Source: Ruminococcaceae bacterium UBA6845 (GTDB taxonomy: Bacteria; Bacillota; Clostridia; Oscillospirales; Acutalibacteraceae). From it: a stretch of 64,000 bases of DNA. Of the stretch, positions 1-8,652 are shown piece after piece. A program made the position numbers and the translations under genes. The stretch spans positions 37,956 through 101,955 of the forward strand of contig DKDP01000051.1 of NCBI GenBank assembly GCA_002449395.1. Reading direction: 5' to 3'. Position 1 is the first letter of the stretch. Every line of letters begins with the position of its first letter. The notes beneath the pieces were generated by a model. That model did not search any database, was not told the DNA's origin, and saw only the letters and a list, made by a program, of their open reading frames with translations.

Positions 1-692
1 AAATTGCCGTCACGGTCAACAAAATCACCCTCGGTAAATCTGAATCCGCACCAGTTTTCAATAAAGTGAGCGTAATCTCCGTCCGGAACAAAGCAAATAT
101 CCTGACTGTCGTGCTTGTCGGCATTGACAAAGCCCTGCGCTTCGGCGATTTCCCTTGCCTCGTGCTTAGTCATTCTGCCGAGCGGGAAAAGGATCCTGCT
201 GAGCTGATCCTGCGTAAGAGAATACAAAACGTAGCTCTGATCCTTTGTGTCATCGGTCGCTTTGCGAAGAATCCAGCGACCCTTTTCTTCGTCGTATTCG
301 TTGATGGCGTAGTGACCCGTTACAACATAATCAAACTGAAGCTCTCTCGCACGGTGCATAAGCTGATCGAATTTGATGTACCGATTGCAGTCGATACACG
401 GATTCGGCGTTCTGCCGCTGCGATATGCGTCAACAAAACGTTCGATAACCTGCAATTTGAAATTATCGGTATAATTGAAAACATAATAAGGTATGCCGAG
501 CCTGTTTGCTACGCTCCTTGCGTCCTCAACGTCGTCGAGCGAGCAGCAGGTTTTTTCCTTTTTTATACCGATATCCTCGTTGTTGTAGAGCTTCATCGTT
601 ACGCCGATCGCTTCATAGCCCTGCTGAGTTATCAGATAAGCAGCGACGGAGCTGTCAACTCCGCCGCTCATGGCAATCATAGCCTTTTTCAT
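1..692 (-). CDS. mnmA: tRNA-specific 2-thiouridylase MnmA (partial, C-terminus outside window)
   Basis: MnmA makes the 2-thio group of the wobble uridine in tRNA-Lys, -Glu and -Gln, using ATP and persulfide sulfur from a cysteine desulfurase. Reading from the ATG at 692 the protein begins with the PP-loop SGGVDSS. It then shows the NPCIDCNRYIKF segment with a catalytic cysteine and later SQDICFV with the partner cysteine. About 230 residues are visible; the family is about 360, so the C-terminal beta-barrel domain lies beyond the left edge. It starts three bases after the iscU stop codon, so it is the third gene of an iscS-iscU-mnmA operon, and the desulfurase next door is its likely sulfur donor. 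Identification is secure from the motifs. Confidence 0.95.
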   Translation of the reverse strand, partial: MKKAMIAMSGGVDSSVAAYLITQQGYEAIGVTMKLYNNEDIGIKKEKTCCSLDDVEDARSVANRLGIPYYVFNYTDNFKLQVIERFVDAYRSGRTPNPCIDCNRYIKFDQLMHRARELQFDYVVTGHYAINEYDEEKGRWILRKATDDTKDQSYVLYSLTQDQLSRILFPLGRMTKHEAREIAEAQGFVNADKHDSQDICFVPDGDYAHFIENWCGFRFTEGDFVDRDGN

Positions 693-695
693 AGC

Positions 696-1145
696 TTAGC
701 CCTCGTGGCCGCAGCCCTCACAGCTTTCGCAGCTGCCGCCGCAGTCAGCGCCGAATACGTTCGGATCAAGCTCAAGACCGTTCTTTGTGTAATAGTCCTT
801 GAGCGCCGCCTTAACAGCCTGCTCGGCAAGAACCGAACAGTGAATCTTTGCCGGCGGAAGTCCGTCAAGAGCCTCAACAACAGCCTTGTTGCTGAGCTTG
901 AGAGCGTCCTCAATCTTCTGACCCTTGATCATTTCGGTTGCAATTGAGCTTGTTGCAATCGCCGAGGCACAGCCGAATGTGTTGAACTTAACGTCCTCAA
1001 TCTTGCCGTCCTTGATCTTGAGGTACATTTTCATTATATCTCCGCACTTCGCATTGCCGACCTCGCCGATGCCGTCTGCGTCATCCATCTTGCCGAGGTT
1101 TCTCGGATGCTGGAAGTGATCCATTACCTTTTCACTGTACAGCAT
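696..1145 (-). CDS. iscU: Iron-sulfur cluster scaffold protein IscU/NifU-like
   Basis: The 149-residue protein is the scaffold on which Fe-S clusters are assembled before transfer to apoproteins. It opens with YSEKVMDHFQHPRN and carries the three ligand cysteines in GNAKCGD (about residue 34), FGCASAIA (about 59) and KIHCSV (about 103). A Cys-rich tail (CGGSCESCEGCG) follows the usual fold; such tails are common in clostridial copies, and its role is unknown. Its start overlaps the end of iscS by 14 bases, so the two are likely translationally coupled. mnmA follows after three bases. Confidence 0.94.
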   Translation of the reverse strand: MLYSEKVMDHFQHPRNLGKMDDADGIGEVGNAKCGDIMKMYLKIKDGKIEDVKFNTFGCASAIATSSIATEMIKGQKIEDALKLSNKAVVEALDGLPPAKIHCSVLAEQAVKAALKDYYTKNGLELDPNVFGADCGGSCESCEGCGHEG

Positions 1146-2328
1146 AGTAATCCTCTCCTTTCATTATTCTCTCCCAAACGGGGGACATATCACGAAGCAT
1201 CGAAACAATCTTCGGAAGCTCCTCAATGATGTAATCAATTTCTTCCTCGGTGTTGTACTCGCAGAGAGAAAGACGAAGTGAACCGTGAGCAATCTCATGC
1301 GGCAAACCGAGTGCGAGCAGAACGTGGCTCGGGTCGAGCGAGCCTGATGTGCAGGCAGAACCCGAAGAACCGCAGATTCCCTTGAGGTCAAGGTGAAGCA
1401 GAAGTGATTCGCCCTCGATACCCTCAAAGCAGAAACTTACGTTGCCGGGCAGACGGGGCGAACGGCCGCCGTTAACTCTTGAACGGGGAACAATTTCAAG
1501 AATAGTGTCAATGAGCTTGTCCCTTAACTTGCTGACATAGGCAATGTTTTTGTCCATATCCTCACAGCACTTTTTGAGTGCCGCCGCCGTTGCAACGATA
1601 GCGGGAGTGTTTGTTGTGCCGGGGCGCTTGTTTCTTTCCTGTGCACCGCCCTGCATAAAGCCCATAAGAGGAATACCCTTGCGGCAGTAAAGCGCACCGA
1701 TTCCCTTGGGACCGTGGAATTTATGAGATGAGAACGAGAGCATATCAATGTTCTGTTCCTTAACGTTGATCGGAACGTGGCCAACAGCCTGTACGGCGTC
1801 GGTATGGAAATATACGCCATTTTCCTTACAGATCGCACCGATCTCGGAAATCGGCTGAATTGTTCCGACCTCGTTGTTTGCATACATTATTGTAACAAGG
1901 CAGGTGTCGTCCCTGAGAGCCTTTTTGAACTCGTCGAGACGGACGTAGCCGTCCTCGTGAACATCAAGGTAGGTTACCTCAAAGCCTTCTTTTTCGAGCT
2001 TCATCAGCGTATGAAGAACGGCGTGATGTTCAAATGTTGTTGAAATAATGTGTTTCTTGCCTTTTTTCTCGCCGAGGTGAGCGGCATTGGTGATTGCCCA
2101 GTTGTCCGCTTCCGTTCCGCCGGAGGTGAAGTAAATCTCGTTCACGTCGGCACCGATAGCGGCGGCAATGTCACGTCTTGCCTGCAAAACTGCGGCGGCA
2201 GCTTCCTGACCCACGTGATGCAAACTTGACGCATTGCCGTAGTTGTTCTTCAGAGCATCTACCATTGCGTTGTAAGCCTCAGGTGAGAGAGCTGTTGTTG
2301 CAGCATTGTCTGCATAAACAGTTTTCAT
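1132..2328 (-). CDS. iscS: Cysteine desulfurase IscS/NifS family
   Basis: This PLP enzyme converts cysteine to alanine and a protein persulfide that feeds Fe-S assembly and tRNA thiolation. The chosen ATG at 2328 gives 398 residues beginning KTVYADNAATT, the normal family N-terminus. A longer in-frame reading to 2415 adds 29 residues without homology-like character and runs into the promoter leader. The PLP lysine is K203 in SSHKFHGPKG and the catalytic cysteine is C326 in SSGSACTSGS. It is first in the iscS-iscU-mnmA operon. No IscR-type regulator gene is adjacent. Confidence 0.95.
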   Translation of the reverse strand: MKTVYADNAATTALSPEAYNAMVDALKNNYGNASSLHHVGQEAAAAVLQARRDIAAAIGADVNEIYFTSGGTEADNWAITNAAHLGEKKGKKHIISTTFEHHAVLHTLMKLEKEGFEVTYLDVHEDGYVRLDEFKKALRDDTCLVTIMYANNEVGTIQPISEIGAICKENGVYFHTDAVQAVGHVPINVKEQNIDMLSFSSHKFHGPKGIGALYCRKGIPLMGFMQGGAQERNKRPGTTNTPAIVATAAALKKCCEDMDKNIAYVSKLRDKLIDTILEIVPRSRVNGGRSPRLPGNVSFCFEGIEGESLLLHLDLKGICGSSGSACTSGSLDPSHVLLALGLPHEIAHGSLRLSLCEYNTEEEIDYIIEELPKIVSMLRDMSPVWERIMKGEDYYAVQ

Positions 2329-2423
2329 AAAAATCGCCTGACTTTCTTTTTGTTTTCTTGGATTTAAACAAAGTTGAAAGCAATGACTAAATCCTGGTAA
2401 TGGTATTTTAACCATTCAAATGA

Positions 2424-2452
2424 ATTATACTATATTATTATATTTTTTTCAA
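2424..2452 (-). promoter_or_regulatory. Sigma-A promoter of iscS-iscU-mnmA
   Basis: On the minus strand TTGAAA is followed after exactly 17 bases by TATAAT. Transcription would start near 2416, leaving a leader of about 90 bases. That leader contains a short hairpin (AATGGT/ACCATT, 2394-2413) and a GGATTTA/TAAATCC pairing before the iscS start. No named regulatory element was recognised. Confidence 0.75.
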
Positions 2453-2616
2453 CTTTTAATCAGTTAGAATAAACTAACCGACAAGAGGCAAAAACTGTTG
2501 ATTTTAACAATGATTTGTTATAAAAACAATGTTTTGGTTAAAGAAAAGTGAAAAACGGCGCCGTGCGGTGCGGCAAGCAGGATATTTCACAAATTAAGTA
2601 ACGGATTTATTCCGTT

Positions 2617-2644
2617 GAAAAAAGCACCTCCGAAGAAGTGCTTT
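2617..2644 (-). terminator. Terminator of the tRNA cluster
   Basis: On the minus strand an AAGCAC...GTGCTT hairpin with a TTCGG loop is followed by six T, directly downstream of tRNA-Gln. A second small hairpin (AACGGA/TCCGTT) lies just beyond at 2600-2616. Confidence 0.8.
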
Positions 2645-2648
2645 TCTC

Positions 2649-2723
2649 TGGCTGGGGTGGCCGGATTCGAACCAGCGAATGCAGCAGTCAAAGTGCTGTG
2701 TCTTACCGCTTGACGACACCCCA
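2649..2723 (-). tRNA. tRNA-Gln (anticodon TTG)
   Basis: Cloverleaf with acceptor stem TGGGGTG/CACCCCA, anticodon loop CTTTGAC giving TTG, T-loop GGTTCGAATCC and an encoded CCA end. It is last of four co-oriented tRNAs sharing one promoter and one terminator. Confidence 0.95.
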
Positions 2724-2771
2724 ATATTGAATTTAAAGTTTAAAAAAAGTCTGCAGAACCTGCAGACTCTA

Positions 2772-2849
2772 TGGGGTGGATAGTCGGATTCGAACCGACG
2801 GTCTCCAGTGCCACAAACTGGCGCTTTAACCAACTAAGCTATACCCACC
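2772..2849 (-). tRNA. tRNA-His (anticodon GTG)
   Basis: Cloverleaf with anticodon loop TTGTGGC giving GTG and an encoded CCA. The extra 5' G opposite discriminator C, the identity mark of tRNA-His, is present. Confidence 0.95.
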
Positions 2850-2852
2850 ATA

Positions 2853-2929
<77 letters not shown>

Positions 2930-2968
2930 ATTATTATCTCCTACATTGCAGAATGTTTGGAGAAAAAA

Positions 2969-3042
2969 TGGAGCGGGTGATGGGAATCGAACCCACACGA
3001 CCAGCTTGGAAGGCTGGAATTCTACCACTAAACTACACCCGC
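2969..3042 (-). tRNA. tRNA-Gly (anticodon TCC)
   Basis: Acceptor stem GCGGGTG/CACCCGC, anticodon loop CTTCCAA giving TCC, T-loop GGTTCGATTCC and encoded CCA. It is the first gene of the four-tRNA transcript. Confidence 0.95.
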
Positions 3043-3060
3043 ATATCTGCAACGCTTGAT

Positions 3061-3089
3061 ATCATATCATTAAATCCACGATTTGTCAA
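3061..3089 (-). promoter_or_regulatory. Promoter of the four-tRNA cluster
   Basis: TTGACA, 17-base spacer, TATGAT on the minus strand, ending 19 bases before tRNA-Gly. The perfect -35 box and optimal spacing fit a strong stable-RNA promoter. Confidence 0.8.
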
Positions 3090-3239
3090 GTGAATTTAGA
3101 CTTTTTTTGAAAATTTTTATACTGCGCTTATGACATAGAAATATAAGCATATATATGAAATTTAATTTTACAAAAAATTCTTTCCTTTTTTATACTTATA
3201 GTGTATAATAAACTCAACAATTTCCAAAGGAGATTTTAT

Positions 3240-4241
3240 ATGAAAAACATTCTTGTCACCGGCGGCGCCGGATTTATCGGCAGTAATTTCATTTATTATA
3301 TGCAGCGCAAGCACCCGGACTACCGTTTGGTTTGCATCGACGCTCTGACCTATGCGGGCAATCTCTACACATTGGATGAGGCTCGCAAGGGTAACTTCCG
3401 CTTTGTGCTCGGCGATATCACGGACAGAAAAGCCGTCTTTGCACTCTGCGAGGAGGAAAATTTTGACGCAATCGTAAACTTTGCAGCGGAAAGTCACGTT
3501 GACCGTTCGATCGAGAATCCCGAGGTATTCCTCAAGACTAACATCCTCGGCACTCAGGTTCTGCTTGACGCCTGCAACAAGTATAAAATTCCTCGCTATC
3601 ATCAGGTATCCACCGATGAGGTATACGGCGATCTTCCTCTTGACCGTCCCGACCTTTTCTTTACCGAAACAACGCCGATTCACACCTCATCGCCCTATTC
3701 GGCAAGCAAGGCGTCGGCTGATTTGCTCGTAATGGCTTATCACCGCACATTCGGCACACCTGCGACCATTTCACGCTGTTCAAACAACTACGGCCCTTAT
3801 CAGTTCCCCGAGAAGCTCATCCCGCTTATGATTGCAAAGGCTCTTGCGGACGAAAAGCTCCCCGTTTACGGCGAGGGCTTGAACGTTCGTGACTGGCTTT
3901 ATGTCGACGATCACTGCAAGGCAATTGATATGATCCTTGAAAACGGCAAAATCGGCGAGGTTTACAATATCGGCGGCCATAACGAAAAAGCAAACATTGA
4001 TGTTGTCAAGACCATTCTCAAGGCAGTCGGCAAGGATGAAAACCTTATCACCTATGTTAAGGATCGCCCGGGTCACGATATGAGATATGCGATTGATCCC
4101 GCAAAGATCCATGCCGAGCTCGGCTGGGAGCCCGAAACATTGTTCAACGAGGGTATTCAGAAAACAATCGACTGGTACCTCAACAACCGTGAGTGGTGGC
4201 AGAAAATTCTCAGCGGCGAATATAAAAATTACAGAGGTTGA
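3240..4241 (+). CDS. rfbB: dTDP-glucose 4,6-dehydratase
   Basis: RmlB converts dTDP-glucose to dTDP-4-keto-6-deoxyglucose, the branch point to dTDP-rhamnose and other deoxysugars for envelope glycans. The 333-residue SDR protein has the NAD-binding TGGAGFIGSNF at residues 7-17, AAESHVDRSI, the catalytic STDEVYG and the YSASK active-site motif near residue 155. The start at 3240 follows a clear AAAGGAG site. A -10 box (TATAAT, 3204-3209) lies upstream without a good -35. None of rmlA, C or D is adjacent, so the rest of the pathway must be elsewhere. A lipoprotein gene follows after five bases. Confidence 0.93.
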   Translation: MKNILVTGGAGFIGSNFIYYMQRKHPDYRLVCIDALTYAGNLYTLDEARKGNFRFVLGDITDRKAVFALCEEENFDAIVNFAAESHVDRSIENPEVFLKTNILGTQVLLDACNKYKIPRYHQVSTDEVYGDLPLDRPDLFFTETTPIHTSSPYSASKASADLLVMAYHRTFGTPATISRCSNNYGPYQFPEKLIPLMIAKALADEKLPVYGEGLNVRDWLYVDDHCKAIDMILENGKIGEVYNIGGHNEKANIDVVKTILKAVGKDENLITYVKDRPGHDMRYAIDPAKIHAELGWEPETLFNEGIQKTIDWYLNNREWWQKILSGEYKNYRG

Positions 4242-4246
4242 TTTTT

Positions 4247-4690
4247 ATGAAAAAATTCATTGCAGTTTTAATGGCGTTTGCAATTGCTCTTTCTTTCTCC
4301 GCCTGCGGCAAGAAAAAGGACGGGGACCTCGGCAAGCAGACAACTGTTGACAAGCAAAACGGATATACGCTTGTCGAAGAGGTTCTTCCGTTTAAATATA
4401 ACGACGACGAAGAAGAAATAAAGAAAAATCCGAACGCAAAGACCGAGGGCTTTGTTACAAACGAAAGCAATGCCGTCGGCAAGGTCAACACCAAGGCGAA
4501 AATTCTTGAAATCGCAAAGAAAGAGGTTTCGGATAAATTCAATAAGGTCGCATTTGCATTCGACCGTACACGAGGCGTATGGAAGGTTACATTTTCGCTC
4601 GACACCGTTACTGACGAAAAAGCAACAAGTACAAAGGTTATGACCGTCTATGTGGACGAGGACGGTTACACCCTTGCAACGGTAAAGTGA
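4247..4690 (+). CDS. Small lipoprotein of unknown function
   Basis: The 147-residue protein has a lipoprotein signal peptide ending in the lipobox FSAC (Cys near 20), then a lysine-rich linker. Its C-terminal half (about 85-147) contains WKVTFSLDT...VYVDEDGYTL, a pattern resembling PepSY-like beta-strand repeats; that comparison is tentative. It is predicted to be anchored to the outer face of the membrane. It is sandwiched between rfbB and a PHP hydrolase with short gaps, suggesting co-transcription. Function is not recognised. Confidence 0.8.
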   Translation: MKKFIAVLMAFAIALSFSACGKKKDGDLGKQTTVDKQNGYTLVEEVLPFKYNDDEEEIKKNPNAKTEGFVTNESNAVGKVNTKAKILEIAKKEVSDKFNKVAFAFDRTRGVWKVTFSLDTVTDEKATSTKVMTVYVDEDGYTLATVK

Positions 4691-4712
4691 TTCAGGCAAA
4701 AGGAGCATTAAA

Positions 4713-6104
4713 ATGGCTTTTAAGAGGAGAAAAGAGCTTTGGACATTCGACGTATTTCCTAAGGTAATAACCGCAGGAAAAGAAAAGACTATACATATCC
4801 GTCCGTTCGGAAACAGGCTGTTTTTCACCGTCGGTAAGGAATACACAGCCGTTCTGACGTGGCTTAACGGCGGCTCGGAGGATCAGTTCCCGTCAACGGG
4901 ATACAGGAGAAGAATCCCCGTCACCGTAACCGAGAATGGAATTGATCTGAAAATCACTTTGCCTTATGAGGGCGAGTATCGCATCAGATTCCAAAATGAA
5001 GAGAACGAGATGATTACATTCGCCGTCTACGCAGTCGATGATGATCTTGTCGGAATGTATCCTTTCATAGGTGATCTCCATATGCACACCAATTATTCCG
5101 ACGGTGATCACGATCCCGCAAACGTTGCGGCAAGTTACAGGGCGCACGGCTATGACTTCCTTTCGATAACCGATCACAGACGCTATTATCCGTCGCTTTA
5201 TGCAATTGAACAGTTCAAAAACATACCGACAGAGTTCAACCTTGTTATGGGTGAGGAGGTTCATCTTCCTCCCATAAACGGATTCCGTGTTTGTCCGCAC
5301 ACAATCAATTTCGGCGGTGAATACAGCATCAATTCGCTCGTTGAGGACGAGGCGGTCGAAGAGGTCGGCAAGGACAAAAAGGTTCGTGCAACACGTGACG
5401 ACTGCCCCGATGTTATGACCCGTGAGCAGTTTGAGAAGAAAATGCTTGCGCTCGCAGATGAGATCGACGTACCGTCGAATGTGGATCCGCTTGTTGCATC
5501 CACGCTTAAATGGATTTACGACGAGATCAGAAAAGCCGACGGCTTGGCAATCTTTGTTCATCCGACGTGGATAACCGGAGAAACATTCCACGATTCCGAT
5601 GCACTCAACGACTGGATGGTTGAGAATAAAATTTTCGATGCGTTCGAGGTTCTCGGCGGCGAGAATTATTTTGAGCAGAACGGCTTCCAGACCGTCCGTT
5701 ACTATGAGGACAGGGCGAAAGGGCATAAATACCCCGTTGTCGGCAGTACCGACAGCCACAACTGTACGCCCGAAAACAGAAACGCTTATATCTGTTCGAC
5801 AATTGTTTTCTCCCCCGAAAACGAGAGGAAAGCTCTCATAGATTCGATCAAAAAGTTCCGCAGCGTTGCGGTTGACACGATCAGCAAGGAATTCAGGCTT
5901 GTCGGCGAGATGAGATATGTTCGCTACGGCTGCTTCCTGCTTAAAAATTATTTCCCGATCCACGACGATGCGTGCTTTGAAGAGGGAAGAATGATGAAGC
6001 AGGCGGTCTACGGCACCGACGACGAAAAGCAGTCCGCCCTCGCTATGCTCAGCCTTATGAACGGCAGAATGAAGAAAATGAGAGACAAATACTTTTCATT
6101 TTAA
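4713..6104 (+). CDS. PHP-domain metallohydrolase (CehA/McbA-like)
   Basis: The 463-residue protein has an N-terminal beta-rich region (about 1-110) followed by a PHP domain. The metal-binding signature DLHMHTNYSDGDHDP starts near residue 121, with SITDHRRYYP near 152, FVHPTW near 284 and STDSHN near 347. PHP domains bind two or three metal ions and hydrolyse phosphoesters; the CehA/McbA group includes carbohydrate- or amide-linked examples. The substrate here is unknown. There is no signal peptide, so it is probably cytoplasmic. A strong terminator follows. Confidence 0.85.
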   Translation: MAFKRRKELWTFDVFPKVITAGKEKTIHIRPFGNRLFFTVGKEYTAVLTWLNGGSEDQFPSTGYRRRIPVTVTENGIDLKITLPYEGEYRIRFQNEENEMITFAVYAVDDDLVGMYPFIGDLHMHTNYSDGDHDPANVAASYRAHGYDFLSITDHRRYYPSLYAIEQFKNIPTEFNLVMGEEVHLPPINGFRVCPHTINFGGEYSINSLVEDEAVEEVGKDKKVRATRDDCPDVMTREQFEKKMLALADEIDVPSNVDPLVASTLKWIYDEIRKADGLAIFVHPTWITGETFHDSDALNDWMVENKIFDAFEVLGGENYFEQNGFQTVRYYEDRAKGHKYPVVGSTDSHNCTPENRNAYICSTIVFSPENERKALIDSIKKFRSVAVDTISKEFRLVGEMRYVRYGCFLLKNYFPIHDDACFEEGRMMKQAVYGTDDEKQSALAMLSLMNGRMKKMRDKYFSF

Positions 6105-6111
6105 CAGCAGT

Positions 6112-6150
6112 CCCCACTCGCAATTTTTATATTGTGAGTGGGGTATTATT
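6112..6150 (+). terminator. Terminator after the PHP hydrolase gene
   Basis: A 13-base stem CCCCACTCGCAAT pairs with ATTGTGAGTGGGG (one G-T pair), followed by TATTATTATG. Confidence 0.8.
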
Positions 6151-6430
6151 ATGTTTTGAAAACTATTTCACTTTCTTTACAAATAACGGTTGTTTTTTGT
6201 CGGCGAGTGCGTTATAATTGTAACGGTTAAATTCGCTTATAATGCGCTTTGGGCATTTGATGCGGGCGGTGATCATTTGCGCAGTCCGAATAAATTATGA
6301 ATATTCACTTTTTTATTCATTTTATATCCCGCAAATCACAATACGCATTAAAACAGCAAAAGTCCCAGTTTATTGCGAATTTTCACACAGAAATTTGTAT
6401 TATATTGAATGAATAATTTTTCTGTTTTCC
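6151..6430 (+). promoter_or_regulatory. arg operon upstream region with possible ArgR half-sites
   Basis: This stretch of about 280 bases has no gene. TGAATATTCA (6298-6307), TTATTCAT (6313-6320) and TGAATGAATAAT (6406-6417) resemble half-sites of the ARG box (TGAAT...ATTCA), but none has the full canonical 18-base spacing. ArgR is encoded elsewhere in the window, which makes regulation plausible. The remainder shows nothing recognised. Confidence 0.35.
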
Positions 6431-6459
6431 TTGACATATATTGTATATTTATGTATAAT
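6431..6459 (+). promoter_or_regulatory. Consensus promoter of argCJBD
   Basis: TTGACA, 17 bases, TATAAT: both hexamers are perfect. The transcript would start near 6466 and reach the argC start after about 27 bases. A promoter this strong needs a repressor, consistent with ArgR control. Confidence 0.88.
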
Positions 6460-6492
6460 TATACCCTGTTAACTAATAAAGAGGTTTAAGGT

Positions 6493-7422
6493 ATGAAAAA
6501 AGTTTTTATTGACGGCAAGGCCGGCACAACAGGACTCAGAATCTATGAAAGACTTTCCGACAGAGCGGACATCGAGCTTATGCTCCTGCCCGAGGAAAAG
6601 CGTAAGGATGTCGAAGCACGGCGAGAGGCTCTCAACACCTGCGATATCGCTTTCCTTTGTCTGCCCGATGCGGCGGCGATCGAGTCCGTCGGACTGATTG
6701 AAAACGAAAACGTCAGAGTTCTCGACACATCGACGGCTCACCGAACCAATCCCGGCTGGGCATACGGTTTTCCCGAGCTTTCTCAGGCTCACCGTGAAAA
6801 GATAAAAAATTCCAATCGAATTGCAGTCCCGGGCTGTCACGCAAGCGGATTTATTTCGCTTGTCTACCCTCTCGTTGAGGCGGGCGCAATTTCTCCCGAC
6901 ACTCTTCTGACCTGCCATTCGCTGACAGGATACAGCGGCGGCGGCAAGAAAATGATTGCGGAATATGAGGACGCCGAGCCCGATGTTGCTCTCGAATCGC
7001 CGAGGCAGTACGGACTTACACAGAACCACAAGCATCTCAAGGAGATGAAAGCGATCACGGGAATCAATGCTTTCCCCGCTTTCTGCCCGATCGTTGCCGA
7101 CTATTACAGCGGTATGCTTGTTACCGTTCCTCTTTTCAAGGAGCAGCTCAACGGCGTTACGGTTGAGGATATCAAGAAAATTTATGCGGATAAATATCAT
7201 TCCGGTATTGTCAGATACAAGGATGAGATCGGCGAAAACGGTTTCATTTGTTCCAACAAGCTCTCGTTCAACGATTCTATGGAAATCTTTGTTGAGGGCA
7301 ACGAGGACAGAATCCTCCTTATGTCGAGATACGACAATCTCGGCAAGGGCGCTTCCGGAGCGGCAATACAGAATATGAACATTCTTCTCGGAATAGACGA
7401 AAAAACAGGACTCGAGGTATAA
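6493..7422 (+). CDS. argC: N-acetyl-gamma-glutamyl-phosphate reductase (short, type 2)
   Basis: ArgC reduces N-acetylglutamyl phosphate to the semialdehyde with NADPH in arginine biosynthesis. The 309-residue protein starts KKVFIDGKAGTTGLRI (nucleotide-binding loop) and carries the catalytic cysteine C115 in VPGCHASGF. Its length and sequence fit the shorter type 2 enzymes rather than the roughly 345-residue type 1 form typical of Bacillus. It is first of a tight four-gene operon; argJ follows after four bases. Confidence 0.93.
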   Translation: MKKVFIDGKAGTTGLRIYERLSDRADIELMLLPEEKRKDVEARREALNTCDIAFLCLPDAAAIESVGLIENENVRVLDTSTAHRTNPGWAYGFPELSQAHREKIKNSNRIAVPGCHASGFISLVYPLVEAGAISPDTLLTCHSLTGYSGGGKKMIAEYEDAEPDVALESPRQYGLTQNHKHLKEMKAITGINAFPAFCPIVADYYSGMLVTVPLFKEQLNGVTVEDIKKIYADKYHSGIVRYKDEIGENGFICSNKLSFNDSMEIFVEGNEDRILLMSRYDNLGKGASGAAIQNMNILLGIDEKTGLEV

Positions 7423-7426
7423 AACG

Positions 7427-8641
7427 ATGAAAATAATTGAAGGCGGCATCTGCGCCGCAAAGGGCTTCAGAGCCAACGGAATCCACTGCGGAATAAGAAA
7501 GAATAAGTCAAAGCGTGACCTTTCGCTTGTTGTCAGCGATGTAAGAGCCACTGCGGCGGCTGTTTATACAACCAACCTCGTCAAGGGCGCTCCGATATTT
7601 GTCAATCAGAAGCATCTTGCCGACGGTCACGCTCAGGCTATCATCTGCAACAGCGGCATTGCAAACACCTGCAACGCCGACGGAATCGAGAAAGCCGAGG
7701 CAATGGGTCAGATCGTTGAGAATGCTCTCGGAATTAACAAGGATGATGTTATTGTCGGATCTACGGGCGTTATCGGTATGCCGCTTAACCTCGCTCCGAT
7801 TGAAAACGGTATGGCTGAGCTTGTCGCAGGTCTTGACTATGACAACAGCGGTCTTGCCGCAGAGGGCATTATGACGACCGACACAAAGAAAAAGGAAATC
7901 GCAGTCAGCTTTGACATTGACGGCGTTGAGTGCAGAATCGGCGGAATTGCCAAGGGCAGCGGAATGATCCACCCGAATATGGCAACGATGCTTGTTTTCG
8001 TCACATCCGATGTTGCTATCACAAGCGAAATGCTTCAAAAGGCTGTCAGCGAGGATGTTAAGACATCGTTCAATATGATCAGCGTTGACGGTGACACCTC
8101 GACCAACGATACCTTTGCTGTTCTCTCAAACGGAATGGCAGGCAACAAGCTCATCGACAGCGAGGGTGAGGCTTACGATAAATTCTGCGAAGCTCTCCAC
8201 AAGGTCAGCGTCTATCTTTCAAGAAAGATCGCAGGCGACGGCGAGGGCGCAACCAAGCTGCTTGAATGTAAGGTAACGGGCGGCAAGACCGATGAAATTG
8301 CAAAAAAGGTTGCAAAATCGGTTATCTGCTCCTCGCTTACAAAGGCGGCTATGTTCGGTGCGGACGCCAACTGGGGCCGTGTGCTTTGCGCAATCGGTTA
8401 CAGCGGAGCGGATGTTGACATAAACAAGATTGATGTCAGCTTCAAGTCCGTCAAGGGAACAATTGCAGTCTGCCGCAACGGCGCAGGCGTTGACTTCTCG
8501 GAGGAAAAGGCAAAGGAAATTCTTCTTGAAAAGGAGATTGAAATCCTTGTTGACCTCAACGACGGTGACTTCGACGCAACGGCATGGGGCTGTGACCTCA
8601 CATACGAATATGTAAAAATCAACGGTGATTACAGAACCTGA
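7427..8641 (+). CDS. argJ: Bifunctional glutamate N-acetyltransferase / ornithine acetyltransferase
   Basis: ArgJ moves the acetyl group from N-acetylornithine to glutamate, closing the acetyl cycle of arginine synthesis. The 404-residue precursor self-cleaves before a nucleophilic threonine, seen as T187 in HPNMATMLVFV, to give alpha and beta chains. The KGSGMIHPNMATML segment is diagnostic. Whether it also uses acetyl-CoA (bifunctional) cannot be told from sequence alone. It lies between argC and argB with gaps of 4 and 11 bases. Confidence 0.94.
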   Translation: MKIIEGGICAAKGFRANGIHCGIRKNKSKRDLSLVVSDVRATAAAVYTTNLVKGAPIFVNQKHLADGHAQAIICNSGIANTCNADGIEKAEAMGQIVENALGINKDDVIVGSTGVIGMPLNLAPIENGMAELVAGLDYDNSGLAAEGIMTTDTKKKEIAVSFDIDGVECRIGGIAKGSGMIHPNMATMLVFVTSDVAITSEMLQKAVSEDVKTSFNMISVDGDTSTNDTFAVLSNGMAGNKLIDSEGEAYDKFCEALHKVSVYLSRKIAGDGEGATKLLECKVTGGKTDEIAKKVAKSVICSSLTKAAMFGADANWGRVLCAIGYSGADVDINKIDVSFKSVKGTIAVCRNGAGVDFSEEKAKEILLEKEIEILVDLNDGDFDATAWGCDLTYEYVKINGDYRT

Positions 8642-8652
8642 GGTGAATACAG

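Noticed and set aside
66..947. Long plus-strand open frame of 293 codons
   Set aside because: It is the mirror of mnmA and iscU, which have clear motifs on the minus strand; the plus-strand protein has no recognisable domain and no ribosome site.
4893..5963. Minus-strand open frame of 356 codons
   Set aside because: It lies entirely within the PHP hydrolase gene, whose metal-binding motifs are intact, and is a by-product of codon bias.
6469..7551. Minus-strand frame of 360 codons over argC
   Set aside because: Overlaps a well-supported arg gene and its consensus promoter; no motif or start site supports it.
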